From the NCBI GenBank assembly GCA_003543245.1, contig DPJB01000027.1, positions 35,573 through 77,368 on the forward strand: DNA of 41,796 nucleotides, written 5' to 3'. Both the position numbers and the translations under genes were made by a program. Every line of letters begins with the position of its first letter. Within the stretch, counting starts at the first letter, position 1. Below, in pieces: positions 24,914-32,821 of the stretch. Source of the stretch: Moraxellaceae bacterium (GTDB taxonomy: Bacteria > Pseudomonadota > Gammaproteobacteria > Pseudomonadales > Moraxellaceae). The notes below the pieces were generated by a model. That model did not search any database, was not told the origin of the DNA, and worked only from the letters and a program-made list of their open reading frames with translations.

Positions 24914-25441
24914 ATGTCACCACAAAAACTGTTGACCGCAATCATCCTTTCTTCCGGCGCACTGGCACTGTCCGCCAACGCCAGTGAAATTGAAAAACCC
25001 TATATTGGCCTGGATTACACAATGCTGCAGGTTGAGGACACTGGCATTGATGTTGAGCCCCAAGCCATCAGAGTCCGCGGCGGGTCGGTGCTCGGCAAAT
25101 ACCTCGCCGTCGAGGCACATGCCGGCGCTGGCGTGAACAGCGACACCGTTACTGGCGCACGCATCAGCCTGAAGTCGCTTTATGCCGTTTATCTGCGACC
25201 GCAAGTCTCGCTCGGTGCACTGCACCTTTACGCACTTGCCGGTTATGGCTACCTGAATATCGCCGTCAAGGATCAGCTCAACGACTCATATGATGAGGAC
25301 GATTCGGACTTCACCTTCGGCGCCGGCGCCCAACTTGATCTGGGTGAAAAGTGGGGCGTAAATGCCAGCTACGTGCAACACCTCAAGGATGCCGACTACA
25401 AGGTGGAATCCCTGAGCGCCGGTGTTGTGTACCGCTTCTGA
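24914..25441 (+). CDS. Small outer-membrane beta-barrel protein (OmpA/OmpX-like fold)
   Basis: This 175-residue protein has a signal peptide (LLTAIILSSGALALSANA, cut near residue 23) and a mature part of alternating beta-strands (EKPYIGLDYTMLQVED, SLKSLYAVYLRPQVSL, LHLYALAGYGYLNIAV). It ends in a C-terminal Phe (VYRF), the outer-membrane barrel insertion signal. It fits the OMP_b-brl (Pfam PF13505-like) 8-stranded group. Function is unknown; it could be a porin-like or adhesion protein. The 145 bases upstream contain a possible weak promoter only. Its terminator lies inside the end of the convergent hydrolase gene. Confidence 0.85.
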   Translation: MSPQKLLTAIILSSGALALSANASEIEKPYIGLDYTMLQVEDTGIDVEPQAIRVRGGSVLGKYLAVEAHAGAGVNSDTVTGARISLKSLYAVYLRPQVSLGALHLYALAGYGYLNIAVKDQLNDSYDEDDSDFTFGAGAQLDLGEKWGVNASYVQHLKDADYKVESLSAGVVYRF

Positions 25442-25475
25442 CGCCTGGCACACCTGCCGGTAACGGCAGTCTGCC

Positions 25476-26516
25476 TCAAGCAATCCCCGACATTTCCGCC
25501 AGTTGCAGGGCGAGAAAGTCGGGGATTCTTTTTTCCAGGTAATACTGCGGCGCCAGTGGTGTCCCTCCCCCTATGAACCCGACATGTCCCCCACGCCGGC
25601 ATAACTCGAAATGCACGGCAGGAGAGAGCTCATGCGCACCGGGTAGCACCTCCGGTGTCATGAAGGGATCATCGGCGGACTGGATCACCAGTGTTGGCTG
25701 CGCAATCCGGGACAGGAACTGGCGGGGACTTGAGCGGTCGTAATAGTCGTGCACATCCTGAAAGCCGTGCAACGGTGCAATCACCTCGTTGTCATAGTGC
25801 CAGAAAGAGCGAAATGGGCCCCGCCCCAGTTGCTCCCGCACCATCAGGGCGGCGGCATCCTCACCGCGCCGCTCCAGATGCGCCGCTTTTTCGTGCCAGT
25901 ATGCGACCAGCGTTTCCATGAAGTGCTGGCGATAGACACGTGAAAAGCCGCTGTCCATGCGATCCGCACACAACGTCAGCAGCAACGGAACCGAGACGGC
26001 AACCGCTGCAAAAACCGGCGCTGATGACTGCTGTTCGCCCATCAGCTTGATCGTCATGCTGCCACCCAGTGAGTAGCCAACCAGCGCCATGGGCGTCTTC
26101 GGACAACACTGGCCCATATGGTGCAGCACCCGGGCAACGTCATCACTGGCGCCGGCATGATACGCACGCGGCCGGTTATTGGGGCGACCACTGGCGCCGC
26201 GACAGTTCATGGCGACACTGGCCCAGCCACGCGCCGCCAATGCGGCCTGCAACCCGAGCACATAATGCGATTCGCTGGAGCCGGACAGGCCATGCACAAC
26301 CAGCACCAGCGGAGACTCACCGGACCATCCGGCCGGTTTATGCCAGTCCAGGTCCAGAAAGTCGCCATCCGGCAGCAACAGCTCTTCACGCGTGCGCGAA
26401 AGCACAGGTGGGCGCCTGAAGAAATTCGAGAACAGCGTCTGGGCGTGCGCATTGCGCAACCACCAGGCCGGGCGAAAGGGGCTCTCGAACAATCCCGTCG
26501 GAAAGTGCGTACTCAT
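25476..26516 (-). CDS. YheT-type alpha/beta hydrolase
   Basis: This 346-residue alpha/beta hydrolase belongs to the YheT/AB-hydrolase-4 group. Seen: the oxyanion segment VVHGLSGSSESHY (about 73-85), the group signature MNCRGASGRPN, nucleophile Ser149 in GYSLGGSM, an acid in QSADDPFMTP and the catalytic His in RRGGHVGFIGG. It should be a cytoplasmic carboxylesterase/lipase-like enzyme; its natural substrate is not known. Its start overlaps the rsmD stop by ATGA, so translation is probably coupled. Confidence 0.92.
   Translation of the reverse strand: MSTHFPTGLFESPFRPAWWLRNAHAQTLFSNFFRRPPVLSRTREELLLPDGDFLDLDWHKPAGWSGESPLVLVVHGLSGSSESHYVLGLQAALAARGWASVAMNCRGASGRPNNRPRAYHAGASDDVARVLHHMGQCCPKTPMALVGYSLGGSMTIKLMGEQQSSAPVFAAVAVSVPLLLTLCADRMDSGFSRVYRQHFMETLVAYWHEKAAHLERRGEDAAALMVREQLGRGPFRSFWHYDNEVIAPLHGFQDVHDYYDRSSPRQFLSRIAQPTLVIQSADDPFMTPEVLPGAHELSPAVHFELCRRGGHVGFIGGGTPLAPQYYLEKRIPDFLALQLAEMSGIA
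25482..25534 (+). terminator. Intrinsic terminator of the outer-membrane protein gene, inside the convergent hydrolase gene
   Basis: A 10-base-pair stem (AATCCCCGAC with GTCGGGGATT) and a 26-base loop are followed by CTTTTTT on the plus strand. The whole element lies within codons for the last residues of the YheT-type hydrolase. Confidence 0.7.
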
Positions 26517-27103
26517 GCCTGTTCTCCGTAACGCGCAAGAAAGGCATGCACCAGCCCCGCACGTGTCGTCCGGATCACCTGCATGTCCTCCGGCAGGCCG
26601 AGCGCCGCCCAGTCCAGCTCGGACTCGATATAGAGCAGCGACCCCGGATGCAACAGGTTTGCGCGCAGCAGCGTACTGACCGTGGATGCCACCAGCCCCT
26701 TGTTGTACGGCGGGTCCAGAAACACCACATCAAAACCATTCAGTGGTCGCCAGTCGCCGGGACTGGCCAGCAAGGCCCCTGCATCCCCACACAACAGACG
26801 GGCGTCTTCAGCACCCAGCTCAGAGGCCGCCTGTTGCAATGCCTGGTACTGCGGTCGCTGCCGCTCCACCATGACCACAGAGGCTGCGCCACGCGACAGC
26901 GCTTCAAAACCAAGGGCACCGCTGCCGGCAAACGCATCAAGACAGTGTGCCCCCGGAATTTCAAACTGCAGCCAGTTGAACAGCGTTTCCCGGACCCGGT
27001 CCGGCGTGGGGCGCAGGCCCTCGGCGTCGACAAAACGCAGGCGCCGGCTGCGCCACTTCCCGCCAACGATGCGCAGGGTGTTGCTGCTGCCGGGCCGGCT
27101 CAT
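26513..27103 (-). CDS. rsmD: 16S rRNA (guanine(966)-N2)-methyltransferase RsmD
   Basis: This 196-residue protein has the RsmD N-terminus (LRIVGGKWRSRRL), a RETLFNWL segment, the SAM-binding LDAFAGSGALGFEALSRGA, and the catalytic DPPYNKG motif of amino-methyltransferases. It methylates G966 of 16S rRNA in the small subunit. Both ends overlap neighbours by ATGA (the M16 gene upstream and the hydrolase downstream). In E. coli rsmD pairs with ftsY; here ftsY is divergent on the other side of the M16 genes. Confidence 0.95.
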   Translation of the reverse strand: MSRPGSSNTLRIVGGKWRSRRLRFVDAEGLRPTPDRVRETLFNWLQFEIPGAHCLDAFAGSGALGFEALSRGAASVVMVERQRPQYQALQQAASELGAEDARLLCGDAGALLASPGDWRPLNGFDVVFLDPPYNKGLVASTVSTLLRANLLHPGSLLYIESELDWAALGLPEDMQVIRTTRAGLVHAFLARYGEQA

Positions 27104-28509
27104 GACTTTGACTTTCCGACCGTGATGGCCATCAGGCGATCCGGCTGCACATGCCGGCGAAACGCCGCACGAATGTCGGCGGGCGTAACGGCCTCGATAC
27201 GTGCCAGATACTGATCCAGATAATCCAGCGGCAAGCCATAAAAACCGATGGCGCCCAGATAACCCACAATACTGGCATTGCTGGAGGCGCTCATGGGAAA
27301 GCCCTGCACAATGCTCGTCTTGGCCTCACGTATGGCCGCCTCATCCGGACCCTGCTTCACGAAATCCGCGAGGATCTGGCGCGTCAGCCGCAGGGCCTCA
27401 TCACTCTGGTCGCTGCGTGTCGAGAGACTGATCAGGAATGGTCCTTCCGCACGCATTGGGGTGAATCCGGAATACACGCCGTAGGTCAGTCCCCGCTTCT
27501 GGCGCAGCTCCCGCATCAGCAGCGATGTGAACGCGCCACCACCCAGAATCTCGTTGCCGACCAGCAACGCATAGAAGTCCGGGTCGCTGCGACTGATACC
27601 GGCAGCACCCAGCAGGATATGCGTCTGTTGCGAAGGAAACTCATGATGCAGGTGACGCGCCTTTTTCAGTGGCGGCACTTCTGGCAGCGCCGGAGCAGGC
27701 TCCCCCGCCGGCAGGGCCGCACTGAGATCATCAGCCACCTTCTCGGCCGTGGCGCGATCAAGATCGCCCACCAGGGCAATCGTCAGGTTGCGTGCCACAT
27801 AAAAGCGCTGATGAAACCGTGCCAGATCGTCCCGGGCCAGCTTTGCCAGCGTGGTGCGGGTACCTGAGGGAGGCTTGGAATAGGGGTGCTTGCCATACAC
27901 ATTCTGATAAAACAGCCGGCTGGCCAGGGCAGCCGGGGACTGCTCCTGCTGCTGCTGACCGACCTCACTGCCCTGCTGGATGCGGGCAAAGGGCCCGGCC
28001 GGAAATGCCGGATGTGCCACTACGTCGGCAAACACCGCCAGTGCGGGCTCGCGGAAGGCCGGATCACTCAGCACCCGCAGCTCCGCCACCGCCATGTCGC
28101 GATGCGCAGACGAGCTGTAGCTGGCACCCACCTGTTCAAAAGCGGCAGCAATTGCAGACGTATCGCGCGATGCAGTGCCTTCATCAAGCATGCGACTGAC
28201 CGAGGAGGCCAGCCCCCCCAGCTCGCCATCACGTGCCGCGCCCGCATCAAACACCAGACGGACATCCAGCATGGGCAACTCGTCTGCCCGGACAAAAAGC
28301 ACGCGCGCCCCGTTACCGGTTGTCCATGACTCGATGGCAAAGTGACGACGACTCAACGGCGCTGCTGACAATGTCCCGGGACTCTCCAGACGCTCAAGCG
28401 ACGTCACCGGGCCTGCGGACGCGCTACCAACCTTTGATGCCTCGGCCAGTGTCGCCCCCAGCAACAGCGAGCCCCCGACAACGAGAGTCACGAAAATACC
28501 CTGCTTCAT
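27100..28509 (-). CDS. M16-family peptidase-like protein, zinc site absent (non-catalytic partner)
   Basis: This 469-residue exported protein has a signal peptide (GIFVTLVVGGSLLLGATLAEA) and the two-domain M16 fold. The zinc motif HxxEH expected after the first strands is replaced by LASSVSRMLDEGT, so it should not cleave peptides on its own. The M16 C-terminal region is present, for example RQKRGLTYGVYSGF. Paired M16 proteins, one active and one not, form heterodimers with substrate loops, as in mitochondrial processing peptidase and several bacterial pairs. It begins in an ATGA overlap with the active M16 gene, which fits a one-to-one complex in the periplasm. Substrate unknown. Confidence 0.9.
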   Translation of the reverse strand: MKQGIFVTLVVGGSLLLGATLAEASKVGSASAGPVTSLERLESPGTLSAAPLSRRHFAIESWTTGNGARVLFVRADELPMLDVRLVFDAGAARDGELGGLASSVSRMLDEGTASRDTSAIAAAFEQVGASYSSSAHRDMAVAELRVLSDPAFREPALAVFADVVAHPAFPAGPFARIQQGSEVGQQQQEQSPAALASRLFYQNVYGKHPYSKPPSGTRTTLAKLARDDLARFHQRFYVARNLTIALVGDLDRATAEKVADDLSAALPAGEPAPALPEVPPLKKARHLHHEFPSQQTHILLGAAGISRSDPDFYALLVGNEILGGGAFTSLLMRELRQKRGLTYGVYSGFTPMRAEGPFLISLSTRSDQSDEALRLTRQILADFVKQGPDEAAIREAKTSIVQGFPMSASSNASIVGYLGAIGFYGLPLDYLDQYLARIEAVTPADIRAAFRRHVQPDRLMAITVGKSKS

Positions 28510-29852
28510 GGCAATACTCCCGCAGCCAGTTCAGACGGCTCCAGCCGGAGCAGCGTACGACGCGATGGTACCAGCCAGCGCCCCGCTGCCTGCTGCACGG
28601 ATTCCGGGGTAATGGTGCGCAAGGCCTGCGGCCACTCCTCCAGGGCACGCCACGAGGACCCCACACTCTCAAGACGACCAATGCTGGTAGCTTGCTCACG
28701 CACGGAGTCCCGGGAGAACACATCCTCAGCCAGCAGCCCTGCAAATACGCGCTGCAACTCTTCGGCCGTAACCGCTTCCGTTTTCAGCTTCTCGATTTCG
28801 GCCAGCAACGCCGACTGTACGTCATCAAGCGTCTTGCCCGGCGCAGGCACGGCAGTCACCACAAACAGGGTATCGCCGCGCGCAAACGGGTCATAACCGG
28901 AGCTGACGGCCGCCGCAACGCGCTGCTCACGTACCAGACGGGTTTCCAGACGGGCACTGAAGCCCTCGTCCAGCACCCCGGCCAGCAGGCGCAGGGCCTC
29001 GGCCTCACCAGGCTGTCCGGTATGACGCGAAGGCACATTGAAGCCGAGATAAAGGGCCGGCACCTTGCCCGGCAGGCGCAGCGTCATCTGCCGCTCGCCA
29101 GGCTCGGCGAGCTCGCGTGGTGGCCACACCACCGGCAGGGGATGCGAAGGAATGGCAGCGAAATAACGGTCGGCCAGCGCACGCACCTCCTCCGGCTGGA
29201 CATCGCCGGCAATGACCAGCGTGGCGTTATTGGGCGCATACCAGGTGTCGTACCACTTTTTCAGATCCTCCAGTGTCAGCGTCTCCAGATCACGCATCCA
29301 GCCCACGGTGGGCTGGCGACTGGAGCTGGTCAGCCAGGCCAGTGCATGAAAGCGCTCCAGTGCGAGCGACTGGGGATTGTCATCGGTACGCTGCCGGCGC
29401 TCCTCCATGACCACACGGATTTCCTGTGCCACCTCGTCCGGCTTGAACACCAGATTGCGCATGCGGTCCGCCTCCAGCTCCAGCGCCAGCGCCAGCTTGT
29501 CGGCGGTATACACCTGGTAATAGGCGGTGTAGTCATCCGTGGTGAACGCATTGTCTTCACCGCCGTACATCGACACGATGCGGGAGAACTCGCCATTGGG
29601 CACCCTGGTGGTGCCCTTGAACATCATGTGCTCCAGCGCGTGCGACATGCCGGTGAGGCCTTGCGGCTCAAGACTGGAGCCGACGCGGTACCAGATCTGG
29701 GCCACCACCACTGGGGAGCGGTGGTCTTCGCGCACCACCACCTTGAGACCATTATCGAGACTGAACTCGGTCGTGACCGGGGAAGCCGCCTGCAGCAGAC
29801 AGGGCATGACCAGCAGCGCCGGTAAGAGCCGGCGGAGAAAGCGTGGTGTCAT
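28506..29852 (-). CDS. M16-family zinc metallopeptidase, catalytically complete
   Basis: The ATG at 29852 (MTPRFLRRLL) opens a signal peptide ending near LLQAA and gives 448 residues; the frame extends to a GTG at 29906 but without the signal-like start. The inverted zinc motif HALEH is at 71-75 (His71, Glu74, His75) and the third ligand Glu lies near residue 150 in VVMEERRQR, the expected spacing. It is a periplasmic pitrilysin/insulinase-type endopeptidase for peptides or signal fragments. It heads the four-gene chain with the inactive M16 partner, rsmD and the hydrolase, and is divergent from ftsY. Confidence 0.93.
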   Translation of the reverse strand: MTPRFLRRLLPALLVMPCLLQAASPVTTEFSLDNGLKVVVREDHRSPVVVAQIWYRVGSSLEPQGLTGMSHALEHMMFKGTTRVPNGEFSRIVSMYGGEDNAFTTDDYTAYYQVYTADKLALALELEADRMRNLVFKPDEVAQEIRVVMEERRQRTDDNPQSLALERFHALAWLTSSSRQPTVGWMRDLETLTLEDLKKWYDTWYAPNNATLVIAGDVQPEEVRALADRYFAAIPSHPLPVVWPPRELAEPGERQMTLRLPGKVPALYLGFNVPSRHTGQPGEAEALRLLAGVLDEGFSARLETRLVREQRVAAAVSSGYDPFARGDTLFVVTAVPAPGKTLDDVQSALLAEIEKLKTEAVTAEELQRVFAGLLAEDVFSRDSVREQATSIGRLESVGSSWRALEEWPQALRTITPESVQQAAGRWLVPSRRTLLRLEPSELAAGVLP

Positions 29853-29978
29853 GAGAATTCCGGAAATCAGTAAAAAAGACCTGACGAAGAGAGCGTTACC
29901 CGCCACCCCCCGAGGCTGGTAGCATAGCCCATCCCGCTAACGGGCTGCAGACCAGCCCGGCTTGAGTTTGTTGCATTC

Positions 29979-31061
29979 ATGTCTGATCCGAAAACCCCCG
30001 AAAGTCCCGGCGAGAAATCACTGGGCAGTGCCATGAAAGGCTGGTTTGGCCTGAAGCCCGAGACGCCTGCGCCTGACACCGCAGGGCCAGCCACGCCCCG
30101 TCCCGACAGCAATGCTCCAGAGGCCCAGGCCGAAGGCGGCAGCTTCATGGAGCGCATGAAGGCCGGCCTGTCGCGCACACGGTCTTCTTTCAGCAACGGC
30201 ATGGCCACGCTGTTGATCGGCGGCAAGGAAATCGACGACGAACTGCTGGAAGATATCGAAACCCAGATGCTGGTCGCCGACATCGGCATCGACGCCACGC
30301 GCCGCATCATCGACGCCCTGACCGAGCGCGTCTCCCGCAAGGAGCTCACACACTCCAATGCCCTGTACAAGGCATTGCAGGGCGAGCTGACCGAACTGCT
30401 GGAGCCGCACGTCGCACCACTGGTCATCGACACCACGAAGAAACCGTTCGTGATCCTGATGGTGGGCGTGAATGGTGTGGGCAAGACCACCACCATCGGC
30501 AAACTCGCCAAGCGCTTCCAGCGCGAGGGCAAGAGCGTGATGCTGGCCGCTGGCGATACTTTCCGTGCTGCTGCCGTGGAGCAGTTGACGATCTGGGGCG
30601 AGCGCAACAACGTACCCGTGGTTGCGCAAGGCTCCGGAGCGGATTCTGCCTCGGTGATTTTTGATGCCCTGACCAGCGCCCGGGCCAAGGGCATAGATGT
30701 GCTGATTGCCGATACGGCCGGCCGCCTGCACACCAAATCCAATCTTATGGAAGAGCTGAAAAAAGTCTTTCGTGTGATGCAGAAAATCGACCCGAGCGCA
30801 CCGCATGAAACCATGCTGGTGGTGGATGCCGGCACCGGCCAGAACGCGCTCTCACAGGTACAGGAGTTTCATCAGGCCGTGGGCCTGACCGGCCTCACGG
30901 TTACCAAACTCGACGGGACGGCGAAGGGGGGTGTGCTGTTCAATATTGCCAGTCGCACGAATGTACCCATCCGGTTTATCGGCGTGGGTGAAAAGATCGA
31001 CGACCTGCGCCCGTTCGAGGCAAAGGATTTCGTGTCAGCCCTTTTTGATGACGAACAGTGA
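29979..31061 (+). CDS. ftsY: FtsY, signal recognition particle receptor
   Basis: This 360-residue SRP receptor has a short acidic/Pro-rich A region (1-55), a helical N domain and a GTPase G domain: G1 GVNGVGKTTT (163-172), DTAGR, and TKLDGTAKGG. It pairs with Ffh/4.5S RNA at the inner membrane to deliver nascent membrane proteins. The A domain is much shorter than that of E. coli FtsY. It is first of ftsY-ftsE-ftsX; ftsE starts 25 bases after its stop. Confidence 0.97.
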   Translation: MSDPKTPESPGEKSLGSAMKGWFGLKPETPAPDTAGPATPRPDSNAPEAQAEGGSFMERMKAGLSRTRSSFSNGMATLLIGGKEIDDELLEDIETQMLVADIGIDATRRIIDALTERVSRKELTHSNALYKALQGELTELLEPHVAPLVIDTTKKPFVILMVGVNGVGKTTTIGKLAKRFQREGKSVMLAAGDTFRAAAVEQLTIWGERNNVPVVAQGSGADSASVIFDALTSARAKGIDVLIADTAGRLHTKSNLMEELKKVFRVMQKIDPSAPHETMLVVDAGTGQNALSQVQEFHQAVGLTGLTVTKLDGTAKGGVLFNIASRTNVPIRFIGVGEKIDDLRPFEAKDFVSALFDDEQ

Positions 31062-31086
31062 TTCTGATGACGAGCATTGAACGCGC

Positions 31087-31767
31087 ATGATTGTTTTTGA
31101 CAATGTCAGCAAGACCTACCCTTCCGGCTTTGAGGCACTGAAGCAGGTCAGCTTTACCCTGGGTACCGGTGAGATGGCTTTTCTGACCGGCCACTCAGGT
31201 GCCGGCAAATCCACCCTGCTCAAGCTGATCCTGCTCACCGAGCGGGCCAGCCATGGCCGCGTGGAAGTGAACGGCCAGGACCATGCCACCCTGAAGGGGC
31301 GCGGCATTGCCCTCGCCCGCCGCCAGATCGGCATGGTGTTCCAGGATCACAACCTGCTGGATGATCGCAGCGTCTTTGACAATGTCGCCCTGCCCCTGAT
31401 CATCAATGGTCTGGATGCCCGCGAGATTCCGCGTCGCGTCCATGCCGCACTGGATCTGGTGGGCCTGGCCCACCGCGCCAGTGCCTCACCCGTGACCCTG
31501 TCCGGCGGCGAGCAGCAACGTGTCGGCATTGCCCGTGCCGTGGTGAGCAAGCCGCAACTGCTGCTGGCCGACGAGCCCACCGGCAACCTTGATCCGGAGC
31601 TGGCCGCCAGCGTGATGAACATTTTCGAGGAGCTGTCATCGGTCGGCGTGAGCATTCTCATTGCCACGCATGACCTGCCCCTGATTGCCCGTTATCGTCA
31701 TCGCCTGCTTACCTTGCGTGACGGCCAGCTGGTGCGCGACAGCAATATGATGGAGGGATCGTCATGA
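31087..31767 (+). CDS. ftsE: FtsE, cell-division ABC ATPase
   Basis: This 226-residue ABC ATPase has Walker A GHSGAGKS (35-42), signature LSGGEQQR and Walker B LLLADEPTGNLD followed by the H-loop ATHD. With FtsX it forms the FtsEX complex that couples ATP hydrolysis to peptidoglycan amidase activation at the division septum. Its stop overlaps the ftsX start (ATGA), so the two are translationally coupled. Confidence 0.97.
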   Translation: MIVFDNVSKTYPSGFEALKQVSFTLGTGEMAFLTGHSGAGKSTLLKLILLTERASHGRVEVNGQDHATLKGRGIALARRQIGMVFQDHNLLDDRSVFDNVALPLIINGLDAREIPRRVHAALDLVGLAHRASASPVTLSGGEQQRVGIARAVVSKPQLLLADEPTGNLDPELAASVMNIFEELSSVGVSILIATHDLPLIARYRHRLLTLRDGQLVRDSNMMEGSS

Positions 31768-32714
31768 GTGCCGGCGCCCGCAAACCCCGTAAAACCGTAT
31801 CAACCATCCTGGCGCACTGGCGTGCACATCATGCCCGCGAGGCCCGTGCCAGCCTGCTGCGTCTGCTGTCCACACCGATTGCCACCACCATGACCATGCT
31901 GGTCGTGGCACTGGCACTGGCACTGCCGACCAGTTTTTCGCTGCTGCTCGACAATGCCCGCCATCTGGTTGCCCGATGGGATGGCCAGGCACAGATATCC
32001 CTGTACCTGCGCCAAGACCTGGCACTGCCGGCCCAGGAAGCGCTGTTCCGCCGCATGGAGGCACGCCCCGACATTGCCCGTGCCCGCCTCATCACTCCGG
32101 CACAGGCCCTGGAAGAATTCCGCACACTCTCCGGTTATGGCGAAACACTTAACCTGCTGGATGAAAACCCCCTGCCGCCCGTCATTGTGGTGTGGCCTGC
32201 CGACACCGACACCAGAGCCGTCAGCGGCCTGCGCGATGCCCTTGCCGCCATTCCCGAGGTTGAGGGGGCAGACATTGATCTGGCCTGGGTACAGCGCCTG
32301 AATGCCCTGCTGGAGCTGGGCGAACGCCTGTTGCTGGCACTGGGGCTGGCGCTGGGAGCAACCGTGCTGCTGGTAGTGGGCAACACCATCCGGCTGGGCT
32401 TTGAGTCACGCCGTGACGAGGTAAAGGTCCTGAGCCTGCTGGGCGCCACCGATGCCTTTGTCCGCCGCCCCTTCCTGTACACGGGCCTGTGGACCGGGCT
32501 GGCCGGCGGCCTGCTGGCCTCGCTGGTGGTGGCGGCAGTGTTCTGGTGGCTACAGGCACCGGCAGAAGAGCTTGCCGGTCTCTACCACAGCTCCTTTGTC
32601 CTGCACGGGCCGGGCGTTGGCACGGTATTGGCCCTGCTGCTGGGCAGCGCCCTGCTGGGGCTGACCGGGGCATGGCTGGCGGTCAGCCAGTTGCTGCGGT
32701 CCATGACCCGCTGA
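31764..32714 (+). CDS. ftsX: FtsX, cell-division permease
   Basis: This 316-residue membrane protein has four transmembrane helices: one near residues 35-60, then a periplasmic loop (about 60-180), then three in the C-terminal half. It carries the family motifs AQISLYLRQD, the ALEEFRTLSGYGE segment and NTIRLGFESRRDEVKVLSLL, then GATDAFVRRPFLYTG. The periplasmic loop binds amidase activators such as EnvC in the family. A basic N-terminal tail precedes the first helix. No terminator lies between ftsX and rpoH (74-base gap). Confidence 0.96.
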   Translation: MSAGARKPRKTVSTILAHWRAHHAREARASLLRLLSTPIATTMTMLVVALALALPTSFSLLLDNARHLVARWDGQAQISLYLRQDLALPAQEALFRRMEARPDIARARLITPAQALEEFRTLSGYGETLNLLDENPLPPVIVVWPADTDTRAVSGLRDALAAIPEVEGADIDLAWVQRLNALLELGERLLLALGLALGATVLLVVGNTIRLGFESRRDEVKVLSLLGATDAFVRRPFLYTGLWTGLAGGLLASLVVAAVFWWLQAPAEELAGLYHSSFVLHGPGVGTVLALLLGSALLGLTGAWLAVSQLLRSMTR

Positions 32715-32752
32715 CGTTACAAAACCCCATCAGTTCAATACCGTTCAGGTCT

Positions 32753-32779
32753 TTAGCACTCCCGCCCGGTGAGTGCTAA
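32753..32779. promoter_or_regulatory. Perfect CIRCE element (HrcA operator) at the rpoH promoter
   Basis: TTAGCACTC (32753-32761), a 9-base spacer and GAGTGCTAA (32771-32779) match the CIRCE consensus at all 18 arm positions with the exact spacer length. It lies between ftsX and rpoH and covers the candidate promoter. HrcA repressor binds CIRCE in many bacteria to control groESL and dnaK operons. Confidence 0.95.
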
Positions 32780-32782
32780 TAT
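32753..32782 (+). promoter_or_regulatory. Candidate sigma70 promoter of rpoH, overlapped by CIRCE
   Basis: TTAGCA (32753-32758), an 18-base spacer and TAATAT (32777-32782) place transcription start near 32789. The -10 box is strong and the -35 weak; both CIRCE arms lie over the two boxes. Confidence 0.6.
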
Positions 32783-32821
32783 CAAAGGATGAACCTGAAC
32801 CCTGATGGAGTATCACCCACG

